Positions 35,214-48,341 of a DNA stretch of 64,000 nt are shown here, piece by piece. How positions within the stretch are numbered: position 1 is the first letter of the stretch; the number at the start of each line of letters is the position of its first letter. Below the pieces are notes generated by a model. The model worked only from the letters and a program-made list of their open reading frames with translations. It was not told the origin of the DNA and ran no database searches. The translations under genes were made by a program, and so were the position numbers. The stretch lies in contig JADDTR010000010.1 of NCBI GenBank assembly GCA_015345905.1, forward strand, positions 1-64,000, read 5' to 3'. The DNA is from Aotearoamyces nothofagi (taxonomy: Eukaryota > Ascomycota > Leotiomycetes > Leotiales > Tympanidaceae).

Positions 35214-36515
35214 ATGGCAGCAACGTCTCTCGCAGCTCTGGCCGCCTTATCGCAGTCGTTGACGCTGCAGGAGGGCTTATCTGGTGTCTTTGGCAGCATC
35301 AGTCTCGCTACTTGGATATTCCTGCTCGTCAGTTGGGCGATGACTCCCTGTCGCGGCCTGTGGACTGACTTTGCGTGTAGGTGCCGCAACTTGTGCTGAA
35401 CTACAAGACTGGGAGTGCCGAGGGCATCTCTTTGGCCTTTTTGGCTGTGTGGCTTATCGGGGACATAACAAACCTCGCAGGTACGTCGTCGGCGCGCTTT
35501 TTCTGCCCAGATAGGCGGCTGTAGTCTTTGTATGGGATCTCAAGATACTCCCGTTCTTGCCAATTCCTTCAGGGCTTTGTATCATTCTCCTTATCTTACA
35601 GGATGCGCATATTCTAATAGTAGACCTTGGTCACGTGAATTCGCTGACATTCCCGCAGGAGCTCTTTGGGCCGGTCTGGTCCCTACAGTGGTTGCTTTGG
35701 CCGTTTATTTCTGTTTTGCGGACTTTGTTCTAATCACTCAATGTCTGTACTACAATCACATTAACAGCCAGCGAGTACGCCATCACTCTACAGCTACCTC
35801 GGGATCAGAGGATGAGCCGTTGCTAGGAAGACAGCGAAGTCATGACACGATTGGCCTGCCAGGATCCAGACGTCGTTCTTCAGCACGCCGCCTCAGCTGT
35901 TCTTCTCAATTAAGGCGCGACTCCCTCTCCAAAATCCTTGAAGATGACGGTGGCGCAAACGGCGGTTCATGGAAGCGAAATACCGTCAGTATTATCCTGG
36001 TCTGCCTTGCTGGAGCTGCTGGGTGGGTAATCGCATGGCGATCCGGAGTGTGGACTCCGGTCATCGAAGATGGAGCCGGACCTAAGCCGCAGCACGTTGC
36101 CGTCGGAGCTGAAATCTTGGGCTATTTCAGTGCCGTGTGCTATCTTGGGTGCGTACCTCTCTACCTCAAAGTCTAGATCCTCTACTGACAAGCTGGACAT
36201 CAGTGCCCGCATCCCACAAATCATCAAGAATTACCGTGACAAATCGTGTGAAGGTGCGTCATGTGAAACAATATTTTCATGTTACAGTAGCGGCTGACAA
36301 AGACAGGACTCGCGCTGCTCTTCTTCCTCTTATCCCTTATGGGAAACGCAACATATGGAGCCGGGATTCTGTTCCACTCCCAGAAAAAGGAATACATCAT
36401 GACCAACCTCCCCTGGTTGATCGGATCCCTTGGCACCATGGCCGAAGACGGCCTTATCTTTGTCCAGTTCCGTATGTATGCTCCCAAGCCGGAAACCTCT
36501 GCCGTGGTAGAGTAA
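35214..36515 (+). CDS. PQ-loop vacuolar amino-acid transporter (Ypq1/PQLC2 type)
   Basis: Five exons (35214-35327, 35381-35480, 35659-36148, 36204-36253, 36307-36515) close in frame at 320 residues. Two PQ-loop motifs are seen: VPQLVLNYKTGSAEGIS (from residue 39) and ARIPQIIKNYRDKSCEG (near 236), each followed by a helix-rich segment. About seven membrane spans are expected. A Ser/Arg-rich cytosolic loop with a dileucine-like EDEPLLG lies between the two halves; that kind of motif sorts proteins to the vacuole. Family members export basic amino acids from the vacuole/lysosome. The second intron (178 nt) is the longest in this gene. The first is inside the PQ-loop helix. Confidence 0.9.
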
Positions 36516-36809
36516 GGAAGAAGTGAGGGAGTGGACGATTGCACTTGACGCGATAGACGGCGGCAGAAGATTGTTTGCATTTGCATCTGGCTAGCGTTTG
36601 GAAAGAGCATTTGAATTCGTCTCGGGGGCCCTGCTTGTCTGTCTGGTTAACAGGTATAGGAGTTTCTGAAGTTGTAACTTTTGTTCGCTGTACTAAATAT
36701 GATTATGAATTTTCTAATTTGGCATATTGTGCATGATACTTGTCACTTGCATCTGGATTTCGTGAATAAAAATTGGCCATTAAGGGGAAGTTGGGTATAG
36801 GTAGTCTGT

Positions 36810-37400
36810 CAGTGTCTACAGAGGGTTGCTGCGTTTGTAAGTGGCTCGATGCTGGGAGAGAGTAATAGACTAATACGTAAGATTACTTGGAACGTTACCA
36901 GTTCGTCGTCGTATTTCTGAGACATAAAATTGTTGTGCTCCGACAAGAGGGCATCACGTATAGCAGTCGGTGCAGTCTCAAGAAAATCCAAAAGAAAGAC
37001 CTTAAAGCGAGCGTCATGTGGGAATGGAGCACCGGTATATCCATCGAATCGCTAGCAACCCCGTACAACGACACCGCTACATGAGCTAGTAGCACCGCTT
37101 TTTGGCTCTGTAGATCGGATGGCTTCGATAATTTGTCGTAGGTGGAGACATATGTCGAGTTTTCGTAAGCTGACATGTTTTACTGGGTAGTGTCGGATTT
37201 CTGCTCTCTAATACACGTCATCTGGAGGCTGACTTGGTGGTCTGGCTCTGCGTGACTCTGTGCTTCGAGCACGCGAGGTGGGCAAATCGAGTGGTGCCGC
37301 GAAGCTGAAACCGTCGCAGTCGTCGAGATACCGTCTGGTGCTACACCCATACAGTTCATGAAGAACAGTAACGTGTGCCCGTGTACGAGCCTCTTAAATA
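36810..37400 (-). other. Candidate minus-strand coding region, structure unresolved
   Basis: Several frames carry protein-like blocks: ATG 37359 with a TATTTAAG box about 35 bp upstream, ATG 37176 (MSAYENSTYVSTYDKLSKP), and, in another frame, VFLLDFLETAPTAIRDALL then SEHNNFMSQKYDDEL ending at a possible GTAACG donor. An intron from 37071 to about 37013 would join the last two blocks in phase. No family is recognised, and a decayed gene is as likely as a live one. Confidence 0.3.
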
Positions 37401-38386
37401 ATCCGTTCGGGGCAATATGGACTCGCTTCTCGATCCTGGTGCCTGTCTCTGTTCATTAGTGATAGATTGAAGAGGTACTAATGTTGGTAGTAGTAGTGGT
37501 GGCAAGTTAGTTGGGATAATAGTAGAAGACATCTGGGCTGGATTGGAGCTGACAGTCTTTAGTCAAGGTGTCAATCGGAGAGGAAGTTTGGATTCTGAGG
37601 CCTCGGCCGTTAAGAGTGAACGCGCTAACCGATATCCCTGGTAAAGTCGAGAGCGCAGTTAAGGTAGGCGAACTGTGTAGAACAGCGGCTAAACCAGCTG
37701 AATCCCGGCTGATATAACTGCATTTTGTAGGACTTCGGCATTTAATATTATCGATATCATCTGATGTTGATTGATATCAAATTAGGAGAATATATATTTT
37801 TTCAGTACGGTTGACGATAGCAGGTCTTTTGATCCTGTTTGTAGAGTTAGACCAAGTCTATCTTCTCTAAGCGTGGTTCCACGTTGTATTAAAGGGGGCA
37901 AAGGTGACAAAAGTCACTAAAAAGGTGGCCCACAATAAGGCTACTCTCACAACTCTAAAAACCCCCACTGAATGTTTATCAGGAGGATTGCTACTGATAT
38001 GCAGATGCAATAATTCAATGATAGAACAGTTGTATTGTAGTCCTGCCCTCAAGTTGCTGGGTTCGCTTGGCCTCGGTCGGAGGGCCTGATCCCTCCTGTG
38101 GTGCGCTGGATAAGCTTGTATTTAACGTCTCGCTTCAGTGCCAGGCCCATTGTTTTCCCTTTCGACCCCAACAAAGCTAAACTTTAATGAGCGTGCCTAG
38201 CTGGCCCCCTGCCTTTTCCCGTAGATGGGAGCGTCGCGATCTCCAACTCGACTACAACTCTTCGTTGTCTCATAGTCACTTCTTTTCTTGGTCGAAGCCG
38301 TATTCACTCCTTTATACGCTCTTCCATCACGACTTGGCCAACCCACGTTCTCTCACCTTTCCTGCTCTTCAGCTGCTTCTTTCGCA
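37401..38386. other. Intergenic, partly AT-rich
   Basis: AT-rich around 37720-37830. The final 200 bp before the GH17 ATG is CT-rich with short ORFs only. It probably contains the GH17 promoter and leader; no clear TATA box was picked. Confidence 0.45.
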
Positions 38387-39490
38387 ATGCGTTTCTCAAC
38401 CCTCATTCCAGTGGCACTCGCTGCTGCTCCTGCCTTTGTTTCTGCGGGAGGTTCTCTTGGCTTTGCTCTAGGCGACAAGAAGGCAGACGGCACCTGCAAG
38501 TTCCAAGCGGATTGGGCTGATGACTTTACTGCATTGAGCTCCGTCTCCAAGATTGTTCGCGTGTATGCTGCGTCTGATTGTAACACTGCATCGGAAATCT
38601 TGCCAGCAGCTGAGGCTGCTGATATCCAGGTTATTCTGGGCATCTGGTATGTCTCTTATGGGTCTCATTATCAGTTAACTTGATACATTGTTTCTTTTGC
38701 CGCGTCAATGTCTGTTCTATGATGCTAACAGTGAGAAATAGGCCCGACACGGACGAGTCTTTCGACGCAGATTTTGCCGCAGTGAAGACTTACGCCCCCC
38801 AATATGCGAACAACGTTTACGCAATCACAGTTGGTTCAGAGACTTTGTACCGCGGTAACTTTACGGGTCCAGAATTGCTCGAGAAGATCCAGACAGTCAA
38901 GGCTGCTGTGCCTCAATTCAAGGTTGGGACGGCAGACAGTTGGAATAAATACCAGGATGGTACCGCTGATGCGTTGATCTCGGGGAATGTTGATATTCTG
39001 TTAGTTTTGGAGACTGAAAGTATTCTTTGGTATTCGCTAATGTGTATAATAGCTTGGCGAACGCTTTCTCATACTGGCAAGGACAGACTATCGCCAATGC
39101 TACTGCGAACTTCTTCGACGATATCATGCAAGCTTTTGGCCATGTTCAGAGTGTTGCCGGGGGTGTCAGCAACGCTCCTGAACTTTGGGTTGGAGAGACT
39201 GGTATGTTCCTATGTATTACGTTGATATTATCAGTTACTGATTATGACTAGGATGGCCTACTGCTGGCGATGATTACCAGAACGCTGTCCCTAGCACTAC
39301 GAATGCTCAAACCTTCTGGTCGTCAGGTGTATGTGGCCTTCTCGACTGGGGCGTGAATGTCTTTTACTTCGAGGCATTCGATGAGCCATGGAAGCCTTTG
39401 AGCACTGGGCAAGACGGTGAGGTCGCTGATGAAACCCACTGGGGTGCATTTACATCTGACCGTGCTGCAAAGCTGCAGCTTACATGCTAG
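38387..39490 (+). CDS. Secreted GH17 β-1,3-glucanase
   Basis: Four exons (38387-38646, 38742-38999, 39053-39201, 39252-39490) close in frame at 301 residues. A signal peptide (MRFSTLIPVALAAAPAFVSA) is followed by a GH17 TIM barrel that acts on β-1,3-glucan, most likely in cell-wall remodelling. Proton-donor Glu is in ITVGSETLYRG; nucleophile Glu is in LWVGETGWPTAG, whose codons cross intron 3. Other family segments are VDILLANAFSYWQG, VFYFEAFDEPWKP and the final THWGAF. The compact length and lack of a Ser/Thr-rich tail or GPI signal fit the Bgl2-like soluble wall enzymes. Confidence 0.93.
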
Positions 39491-40419
39491 ATGGATTAAA
39501 TGTTTAGAGGTTCGAAGCCATTGGTAGCTTCCGGCTGGGCATGTTTTGCATATTGTCAAGCCTTACGGGAGAATGGTAGATGTATAGAGACTGTACCTAC
39601 TATATTTAGACAGGATTTATGGAGCCGGTATCTGCTCTACCATGTTCTCTCGATAGCCACCTTGAAAGGTGATAGACATTAAAGGAGTGGAATTATGAAT
39701 CTGGTGTACGTGGATAATTTCCTGGGATATGCCTTGCTTTACATGCATGACGCCTCGGTAGATTGACTTCGGGCTTCATTTAAGATTATGTGGGGTAATC
39801 GTGCGATATCTCCAAGTTTATGAGATTTCCTTCTATCACTGATCTTGCGTATCATAATGTAGGCAATGTCGTCGTCGAGAGGATATATCTTCATTTTAAC
39901 ACTTTCTGCTCAACAATCGCATTGTTGACCCCATCTCCATCGACGCCTCGGTCCGCTCCCTAGTCTGGCTAAGCTCGGAGTTTGAAAGTGCGCGAACGTG
40001 GACCATTAGCGGTGGGTAAACACCAATCAAACGAGGTAGCCCCTGATCCCTGATAATACATCCACATCAGACGTGCCCAGTCAAATTACGTGGACGGCTT
40101 GCTGGGAATAATAATCCCTAAAAGTTGTGAATAGACAGAGGCTCGGCTTCATCCTCGTCTTCCACCTCTGCACACCTCTCCCCCTCTTCGAATCATCCTT
40201 CGTCCTACAAGTCGCCTTTTTAATAGACACTGCACGCGTTTCATGTGCTTTGTGGACTTGCCCGGATGTCTTCGCCCTGTTTGTCGCGTCAATCGGCCAT
40301 GTCACTCCTTTAAACCACGTTGGCAACTTTCTTTCGAATCGCGTCAGGGCGTCAAATACACGTTGACGTTGTCAGTGCATATACAATAAACGTTTTGTGT
40401 ATAAGGGAATCTCACCAAG
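39491..40419. other. Intergenic, no supported gene
   Basis: Ordinary composition. The region 40200-40420 must contain the unlocated first exon and promoter of the following giant gene, but no ATG could be tied to it with confidence. Confidence 0.4.
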
Positions 40420-43400
40420 CAGTTCTACGAATTGAACAGCGCGATAGACGCAGCCGCAAACGACATTGATATCGTTTGCGCTCGTCTCTCAGTCGAAGGT
40501 ATGGGCATTCCATCATAATATGAAGTATTCAAGTGCTGATAGTCGTGCTCTCTAATAGCAATCATTCAAACACTATCAGTACCAGGCTCTCCGCCCCGTC
40601 CTACTGCAGCGGCAGAGGTCGGCAGCGTTTATCACGACGCTCAGTCTAAAGGAACTCCCGGATCACCAGCGTTCTCAACTACCTCGACAGCAGAAAGTGC
40701 CTCCTCTCCAATCCTTCCGTCTTTGCCAGCGCCAACATTCAACGGCAGGTCCATTGACCTCCTGAGTACACCACCTCGCGAAGCTTTGAGCGATAGTAGC
40801 CGATATTATACTGCAAGCTGGGGATCTCCATATCAAGAATCGAACGTTCCTTCGACATCGGAAGGACATAGTCGTAGGAAGTCTTCGAGCAGCGATCCCT
40901 CTGAAGACTCACCTATACGTCGGCTGGAGTTTCATACGCCTTTCCTACGACCACCGCCGACCTTTTACCGCTCTCGGACAGAGTCCTCAAGCTCTACGAC
41001 TGGAATAAGTGCAGCTGTATTAGCTAATAGAGCTAGACGTCCAGTTCGCGCCCTTACAGAAGATTGGATCAGACAGCATACTGCAGCAGGAGACCTTGGC
41101 ACGGAGCATTTGAATTGGTTAAGCGACGGTAACGGAGAAAGCGAACACTCTTCACTGAGCAGTTCCGTATCTGGTGACGACGGAGACGCATCCGAGCACG
41201 AATTTGTTCTCAGGACTCCTACTTTGAGGACCTTTCTGGGGCGGAGAATCAACGAGCGTCATCCTAATTATCGAGGACATCTACGGGGGGCAAGTGCTGA
41301 AACAATTACACAAGAGGATTTTAAGAAAGACAGCAAGCTCATGTCCAAGATGGCTAGTAACGGTTCTAGTGCTGCGGGACAGTTGGAGTTTGGTAAGGGG
41401 GAAGGTGAATCTTCAGCGGCGCACACCACTGGCTCGTTAATTGACGAGAAGCCGCTTCCTCTACCTCCCCCAGAGGTTCCTCAAAAGAACTTCATGGAGT
41501 CTTCTAATTGGCGTGCAGAATCACTCCTTGTGCCTTCTGAGCCTCGTGAGATTGCTGCACCAGTGCCTACGCCATCTCCTGCTGAAGCAACCCGACGTTT
41601 TAAGACTAAAGTGCCATGGGGTAAAAAGAACATCACCATTCTATTTCCTTTAGACGAGGAGCGTGGCAAAGGGGACAAAGCGCCAAACCCAATGACAGAA
41701 AAAGATGTAACTCGAATGCTCCGTGACTGGGAGCAACTGGGTTACAATACCGAAGGATTCAACCTAGGCAACACTGATGCTACTGATGGATTTGCTGGAT
41801 CACAGGGCCAAAGCAGATTCATGTGGCCTGACCATGAATATATGCAAGAAGAGCAGCAGTCTCGTAAATTTCGGGTTAGCATACCGGATCGCAAGAAGTG
41901 GGACGATTATGTCCAAGAGCTGAAAGAGGCAAAATTGCGAGCTCTAGGTGTTTCTACCGGCGACGACGACCCTGCTCCAATGGTTTCACCTGCTATATCC
42001 GCCTTGAGTCGTTCCGCTTCTATGCACTATCCTCAACTGTCATATTCTCCGCCAATTCCGACATCTTCTGCCTCGAGTGGCCATGGAACACAACAGCAGA
42101 ACCCATTCTCGCCTTCATTAATTACATCTACCAACCAAAGCTCGAATGTTGGATCTGTCGGCTCACCAGCATCAATGCATGGACCAAGGTATGGAAAGTA
42201 CCAGCCGAGACAGTCTGTTTCATTTCTGGCTTCCGACCATCCACTGGGTTCGCCTTACCAATTCCCACAACAGCAGTCACCTGGCGTTTGGTCTCCGCAG
42301 CCAATGTTGTACCAGCCAGGCATGGCTCCTGGGGGGTCTCCTTCTTTGCAAGGCCGTGGGATGGTTGCATCTCCAAACTCGCCTTTCTCACAAGACGGAT
42401 ACTTTCCCCAGAATGAGATTGCCCTCCAATTACAACAGCGACAGCAGCATCTTCAGGCACAACTGCAACACCAGATGCTTCAACAACAGGCTCCTAGAAG
42501 TACGATGTCGCCAAGGCTACAGGAAGTCAAAATTGACGACACTGTAATATCAAAGAGCCCTTCAAAGACTCCCGAACCACCCCAGCATAAACGAAATGCT
42601 AGTGAAAGTCTGCAAAGGGAAATTGATGATGCAGAATATCATCTTGAGGAACAATTCCAGCGTCAACTTGAACATGAGGACTATAGCCCTCATTCCGAAA
42701 AGGAAGAACCCGCTCCGAAGCAAGATGAATATATTACAAATGACTCGCATGACCCTGATCCATCCGTGGAGGCAGGACCAGGGCTTTCTCGGTATACTGG
42801 AACCTCTGATGGGCCTGTATTGCATCATCCACAGCCACACAGCAGAGGCCATTCACTTTCGAAACGGCCATTCTGTGAGATTGGAGGGGCCTCCAGCCCT
42901 CCACTTGGACTTTTACGGGAGAATAGCAAGACAGATTTGTCAGAGGTCGATACGAACTCAACCGACATTGGTACGCCCGACTTGGCCAATCAAGTTTTAG
43001 TTGCACATCAGAGACCGCTTTCTACTTCGACTAACCCCTGGCTTGATGAAGAAGCTGCACCTGCATATGAAAAGTTACAGCCGAAGCGTTCTGGCCATAG
43101 ATCCAAGTCTTCACTGTCGAAATTGAATGTTGATGCTCCGGAATTCAAGTTCAACCCGTCGAGCTCTTTCACACCTAACCAATTCTCATTCAATGCCGGC
43201 AATTTCCAACCCGTAACAGGGGTAAACACTGCTTTTGTGTCTGGACCCCAGTCTAGCCGTGCCACGTCACTTGGGAGTAAGATGGATATTACTGCGCCAG
43301 CGTTCTCTCCAGGCCACCGCGATTTCAGTTTCTTGTCATCGGGACCTACTTTCCGACCTGACGCACCTGCCTTCATGCCTAGCCACTCATATGTATCCGA

Positions 43401-46400
43401 CTCGATGGGTAGCGGTTATTCCGGAACCGAAGGGTATCCAAATCCGTCCACGTCAATCTTTGGTAAGATTGGTGTGAACCTGGCAGGAATTGTCAAGCCT
43501 CCGAAGAAATCGAAGGCTGTTCCTATTGTTCGACCAGATAGTAGTGCTGGCGATAAAATAGCTATAGTGGACATGATAATAGAGGATACGGATGGTCGTA
43601 TCGCACAAGGTGAAGGGCGTAACAAGAGAGCAAAGGGGTCTAATAATGACGGTGATTCTGTTCCTCTATTTGCTCAGCCTTCTCTGCCGCTTCAAGAGAC
43701 TTCTCGTGAGCAGTCACCGCCAAAGGAGCCAACACCAGCTATTACTTCCCAAGACGATAAGGAGAATTCTATTCCGCAATCATCAGATCATGGTGCAGAT
43801 AGTGCAGTGACGGCACCAGCAGCAAAGCCATTGATGCAAGGTCGACCACGCAGCTTCTTTGAAGACTCGCCAGACTATGATGGCAAAGCATGGGAGCCAT
43901 ATGAGTTCCAACAACAGAAACAAATGGAAGAGTTCAATTCTGCTTCAGCTTTCCCAGTTGGAGGACCTGACAAGCTCGCTTTTGACTCAAATGAAGTTGA
44001 CGAATCTTCTAGAGTAAATGATAATGCCCAGGAGAATGTTTTAACTATTTCGTCTGTGACTACTGGTCCAAAGAAAGGAAAGAACTCCCTCTCAGCGATT
44101 GCTAAGCCTTTCGAATTTGGCGCTAGTTTGTTTGGTCTTGAGTCTGCTGAAAAGGAAAACCCAGCTGAGGTAGCTCTTAAGACTGTAGATCCTGTTGTTC
44201 CTGTAGCTCCTGAAGTCGCTCTTAAGGCTTCCGGGCCTGCTATTACGCGGACCGGAGGCTTGTCAAGCTCAAGATACGCAACTAGTCTCTCTCCACCGCC
44301 AGTTGTGGATGAAAGCCCCATGATACCCTTCAATTCAGAGGAGAAGTCATCATTTCAGGAAGCTCTTCCACAACCCCAGAGTCCTCCAGCTTATAAATCT
44401 AATGGCGTTGAAGAATCACCTAGTCAAGAGGCGGCGTTGCCTTCATTTGAGGAGATTGATGCAGTCATGCGTCACTTGAACGAGGCCATCCCTGATCTGG
44501 GAGTCAACCGTGACACCGATACGCCTCGTTGGCACCAACCCAGTCCAATACGAAGGATCGAGGTCCCAGAGGTTGACGAATCTTCGCCTGTTCGTTTACG
44601 GCCACATAATCTTATGCGCAGCGACGCACCAAGTCCTAGCCCGCAACGCTTCCAGCCATTACCTGGAGATCGAATTGGTCAGAGAGTCTTCTCCCAGGTT
44701 CATGATGATCCGTTTGTGGGCGATTCGTCACCTATTGGCATGTCGTTCGAGTCACCAGTACATCAACTCAACAATGCCGATAGTGTCCCGGCCAGCGATT
44801 GGGATGATTTACTGAGCGAAAGCGAGTATGGTAAGCTCCAAGCTCGTACAAATTTCTTTGATAACCACGTCAATGATCTTGTTGGAGGACTATTAGCTGA
44901 GAAACTGGGTCCATTGGAAAGCTTACTTGAAACTATCCAACTTTCACTATCGACAAGAGCTCCCTCGAATAGAGGAGATAGAAGAAGCACGTCTGCTGAA
45001 TTTCCCGAAAGTGATGCTGATGACGAAGACGATGACCATACTTATCGCCGTCGATCTTCAAGTGCTAGAAGGGAAAATAGGTTCCAGAAGATTCGGAGTA
45101 TCGTCACTGAGGCCTTGGCCTCGTATCAACCCGTTGACACTCTGATTACTTCCAAATCTATCGAAGATGCGCCAGCGTCTCCCAATATTCTAAAGGTCCT
45201 AGAAGAGATGCGTGAGCAATTTGGACAGTCCATGCGCCTAGATCTTCGCGGAGAGGACCTCCGGAATATTGTCGAGGAAGCTGTAGAACGTCGTATGCCA
45301 GCTTCTCCAATGCCAATCGTCGACGAGAGTGCTAATGCTAAAATTGCCGAACTTGAGGCACGAGTTGCTGAACTGGGCGGACGCCTCAAGCGCGCCGACG
45401 AAAATACAGAAGAAGAAATAAAATTTCGCCGCGATGCCGAAGATCGACTTGCTGGGGTTCAACGTCTCCTACGCATCTCTAGTGAGGAGGAAGATCGACT
45501 TCGGGAAATTTTAGACGAACGGGAGAAGAAGTTGAAAAACTTCGAAGATTCTCGTTCCAAGAATGCTATGCGCACATCTTTGCTCGAAGCTGCTGTGGAG
45601 AATGCACAAAAGAGCCAATCCGACTTGTCGAACAAGTTTAATGTTGCTGAGCATGACCTTCGCGAAGCTCGCCTTCAAGCTCAACATTGGCAACTCGAGG
45701 CCGAGAAAGCTTTAGCCTCTGCCAAGAGACACAATGATGATGCCGAACACGCCAATGAGACTAATGCTGGCCTAATAAGGACAATTGAGAGTTTGAAACT
45801 GCAAGTAGAAGAGAGTATTCGGGTTCGTGAGAGCTTCAGGGTAAAACTCGGCGGACTTCAAGAGGATATGGCCATGACTGCTCACGAGATTTCCCAGGAG
45901 AACGCACAGCGCGAAAAGAAAGAGCAACAGCTCATTGCCCGACAAGAAGTTCTTGATGCGAAGCTACAAGCCGAAGCTAGAACGAGAGAACGCTTAGAAC
46001 GGGAGATTGAGAGGCTCGAGGCTGGCGAGCGAGAAGGTATGCGAGCCGTGAGCGACTCGAAGAAACTGGATCAAACCGTTGGTGAACTCCGAACTGAATT
46101 GCATGAAACTCACAAGAAAGCTATGCATTACCAACGCGAATTTGAAGAAGCACGAGAGTCTGGCTTGAGCGAGGTTCAGCGTACTAGGACTTACATGCAA
46201 GCCGAGATTGAAAATGCTAACCATCAAGTTAACCTCGTAAGACAGGATCTTGAAGACCGGCTTTCTCTGTTGAGAGCGGAGCTTGACCAAGTCAAACTTG
46301 AAGCAGATACCGCCAAAGCGCGTGGTGATATGCTTCTCGAGGAGGCAGTAGAGTCAAAGCGCGAGGAAATGGCAGAACTTACTCGACGTCATGAAAATGA

Positions 46401-47457
46401 GATTGAGGATATTCAGACTCAACATGAGCGCCAGTTGGGTAATGCCATCGAGGACGCTCAGCGATCCGAACAGCATTTGCTGGAACGGCTCAGCTTGTCA
46501 TCTGCTAAGACCGAGCACCTTCAAGATCGTGTCTTGCATCTTGAGGAGAAGCTCGAGATTTCAAAATCCGCAGCCCTCGCTGCTGCGCAGGCTGCACGCT
46601 CAGCCAGTGTTTCTTCTCCACCACGTGCAACCCAAACCATGGACCTTCCTGACAAAATTTCTCCACAAGCACTTCGAGAATCAATCATGGTCTTGCAAGA
46701 ACAGCTACAGCAACGCGAGCTTACGATTGAGGACCTAGAGCAGCAGCTATCTGTTGTCGATTTAGATGCACCAAATAAGATTTCCAAGCGTGATGATGAG
46801 ATTACGTGGCTTAGAGAACTCCTTGCCGTGCGTGTTGGCGATCTACAAGATATCATCAACACTATTAGTAAAGAGAACTTCGACCCAGAGGCAGTTAAGG
46901 ATGCAGCCATTCGATTAAAGGCAAACTTGCAGATGGAGGAGCAAGAGCGGGAGCGAGCAATGAATGGTGGATCTGCCATCAACTTGCCTAACATTGCTGC
47001 CAGCCTCAGAGACGCTACAACACCGAGGGTGGCGCAAGTGGTGGGCCCTATGGCTGCAGCTTGGGGAAATTGGCGAAAGACCAGAGAGGCCGGGATTAAT
47101 AATATTTCCGAGATGATCTCTTCAAGTAATACGCCATCAAAGTCAAGTTCTCAAAGCTTTCTCTCTGGGCTATTGACACCACCGGCTTCAAATATCCGCC
47201 AGACGCCCACACCACAGCCCAGTGCTTTCAATACTACTGGGAGGCGGTTCACAGCAGAGCAGCTAGCCAATCGGCCACGGTCCATACCGCGGAAAGGAAA
47301 GGCACCAGTACGTGTAGCACCATCGACGCCGCCGATGTTGAGGAGGAGCAGCTATGATGGAGATGCTCAGGCGTCAGACTTCAGCGATGCAGGATTCTAC
47401 GACGATGACGAGAGCACGGTGGATGATGGTATGATAGGTACGAATATGGGGAGATGA
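40420..47457 (+). CDS. Giant coiled-coil protein, function unassigned
   Basis: Two exons are clear: one ending at 40498 and the main exon 40559-47457, joined by a 60-nt intron (GTATGG...TAATAG) that keeps frame. The protein is about 2300 residues. The upstream exon (QFYELNSAIDAAANDIDIVC) opens after a likely acceptor near 40419, so a first exon is missing. Near genomic 41590-41960 is a conserved-looking block (KVPWGKKNITILFPLDEE, MLRDWEQLGYNTEGF, FRVSIPDRKKWDDYVQEL, LKEAKLRALGVS). Then comes a long Ser/Pro/Gln-rich disordered part with a Gln run. A coiled coil fills 45330-46960, and the tail is basic, Ser-rich and then acidic. Automated fungal annotation often calls such proteins myosin heavy chain-like, but no motor domain exists here. 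Cytoskeletal or polarity scaffold is a guess. Confidence 0.75.
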
Positions 47458-48293
47458 TGTTTTGAAGGATTTCCTTTGTGTATAATAAGCCTGTCGGGAT
47501 CAGATTGAATATACCCAAAGTCTGTCTATTTTTCTTTTGTTTTTGGACAATGGTGGATATAAGAGTAGAGTGGACATGGTAGAGTAATCGAGAGAGGGTG
47601 GGGGCGGGGGATTGATAAATGGACTGAATACACCTCTCTAAACTAAATATTAGTGACTTGATATTAAATTGACAAGTATCGAGACTGTCTGTACCCGAGT
47701 ATCCATCCGCCAGCTATGTATGTATCTATGCACTGGCGAACTGCAAATATCTAAGTAATGTCTAGCAGAGCAGAACGAATATAAGTCAGGTATGAATGAA
47801 TAGCGTGGCTTTGAGCTCTGCACTCGGTGTTTATATTAACGATTGCATACCACGTATGCCTGAAGGTGGTCTTGTCAAAGTTTACGGGCTTGGAGAATGA
47901 TAGGGGCTATGCTATGGATAGCAAGCTAGCTGAGATATCGCTCTCGGCTCCCGTGACTGGTTTGTGGGTCTGTACACTCAATAGTTCAGATAGCAGTTCA
48001 GAGCATGCAAGTTACATTCCATTTTAGGGAATCGTATAGAAGTGCTGGAACATCAGAAGCGTCCGATTTCAGTCTGATGACTACTACTGTATTACAGGAG
48101 TCCCGGGGATAGCGCTTACTCGTCACAGTGACAGCTGTGCTAGTGCTTATTCTCGCTGCCCTGCCCTGCTATCTCGTAATCAGTCCCCCACATTAGGACA
48201 AGGAGTCCGAGAGGTATTATAGAGAGATGTATAAGATAACATAAGCCGTGTAAATCTCGTTGAACATGACTCCATAGATGAATTACTGAAGCG
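47458..48293. other. Intergenic, no supported gene
   Basis: Mixed composition between the giant gene and the glycosyltransferase promoter. A 66-codon ORF at 47827 has no features. Confidence 0.45.
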
Positions 48294-48300
48294 TATATAT
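48294..48300 (+). promoter_or_regulatory. TATA-like box of the glycosyltransferase
   Basis: TATATAT, 42 bp before the ATG at 48342. Confidence 0.4.
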
Positions 48301-48341
48301 GTATCCAACGGCTATTGAGGCCTACGAAGTCGTCAGCCACA

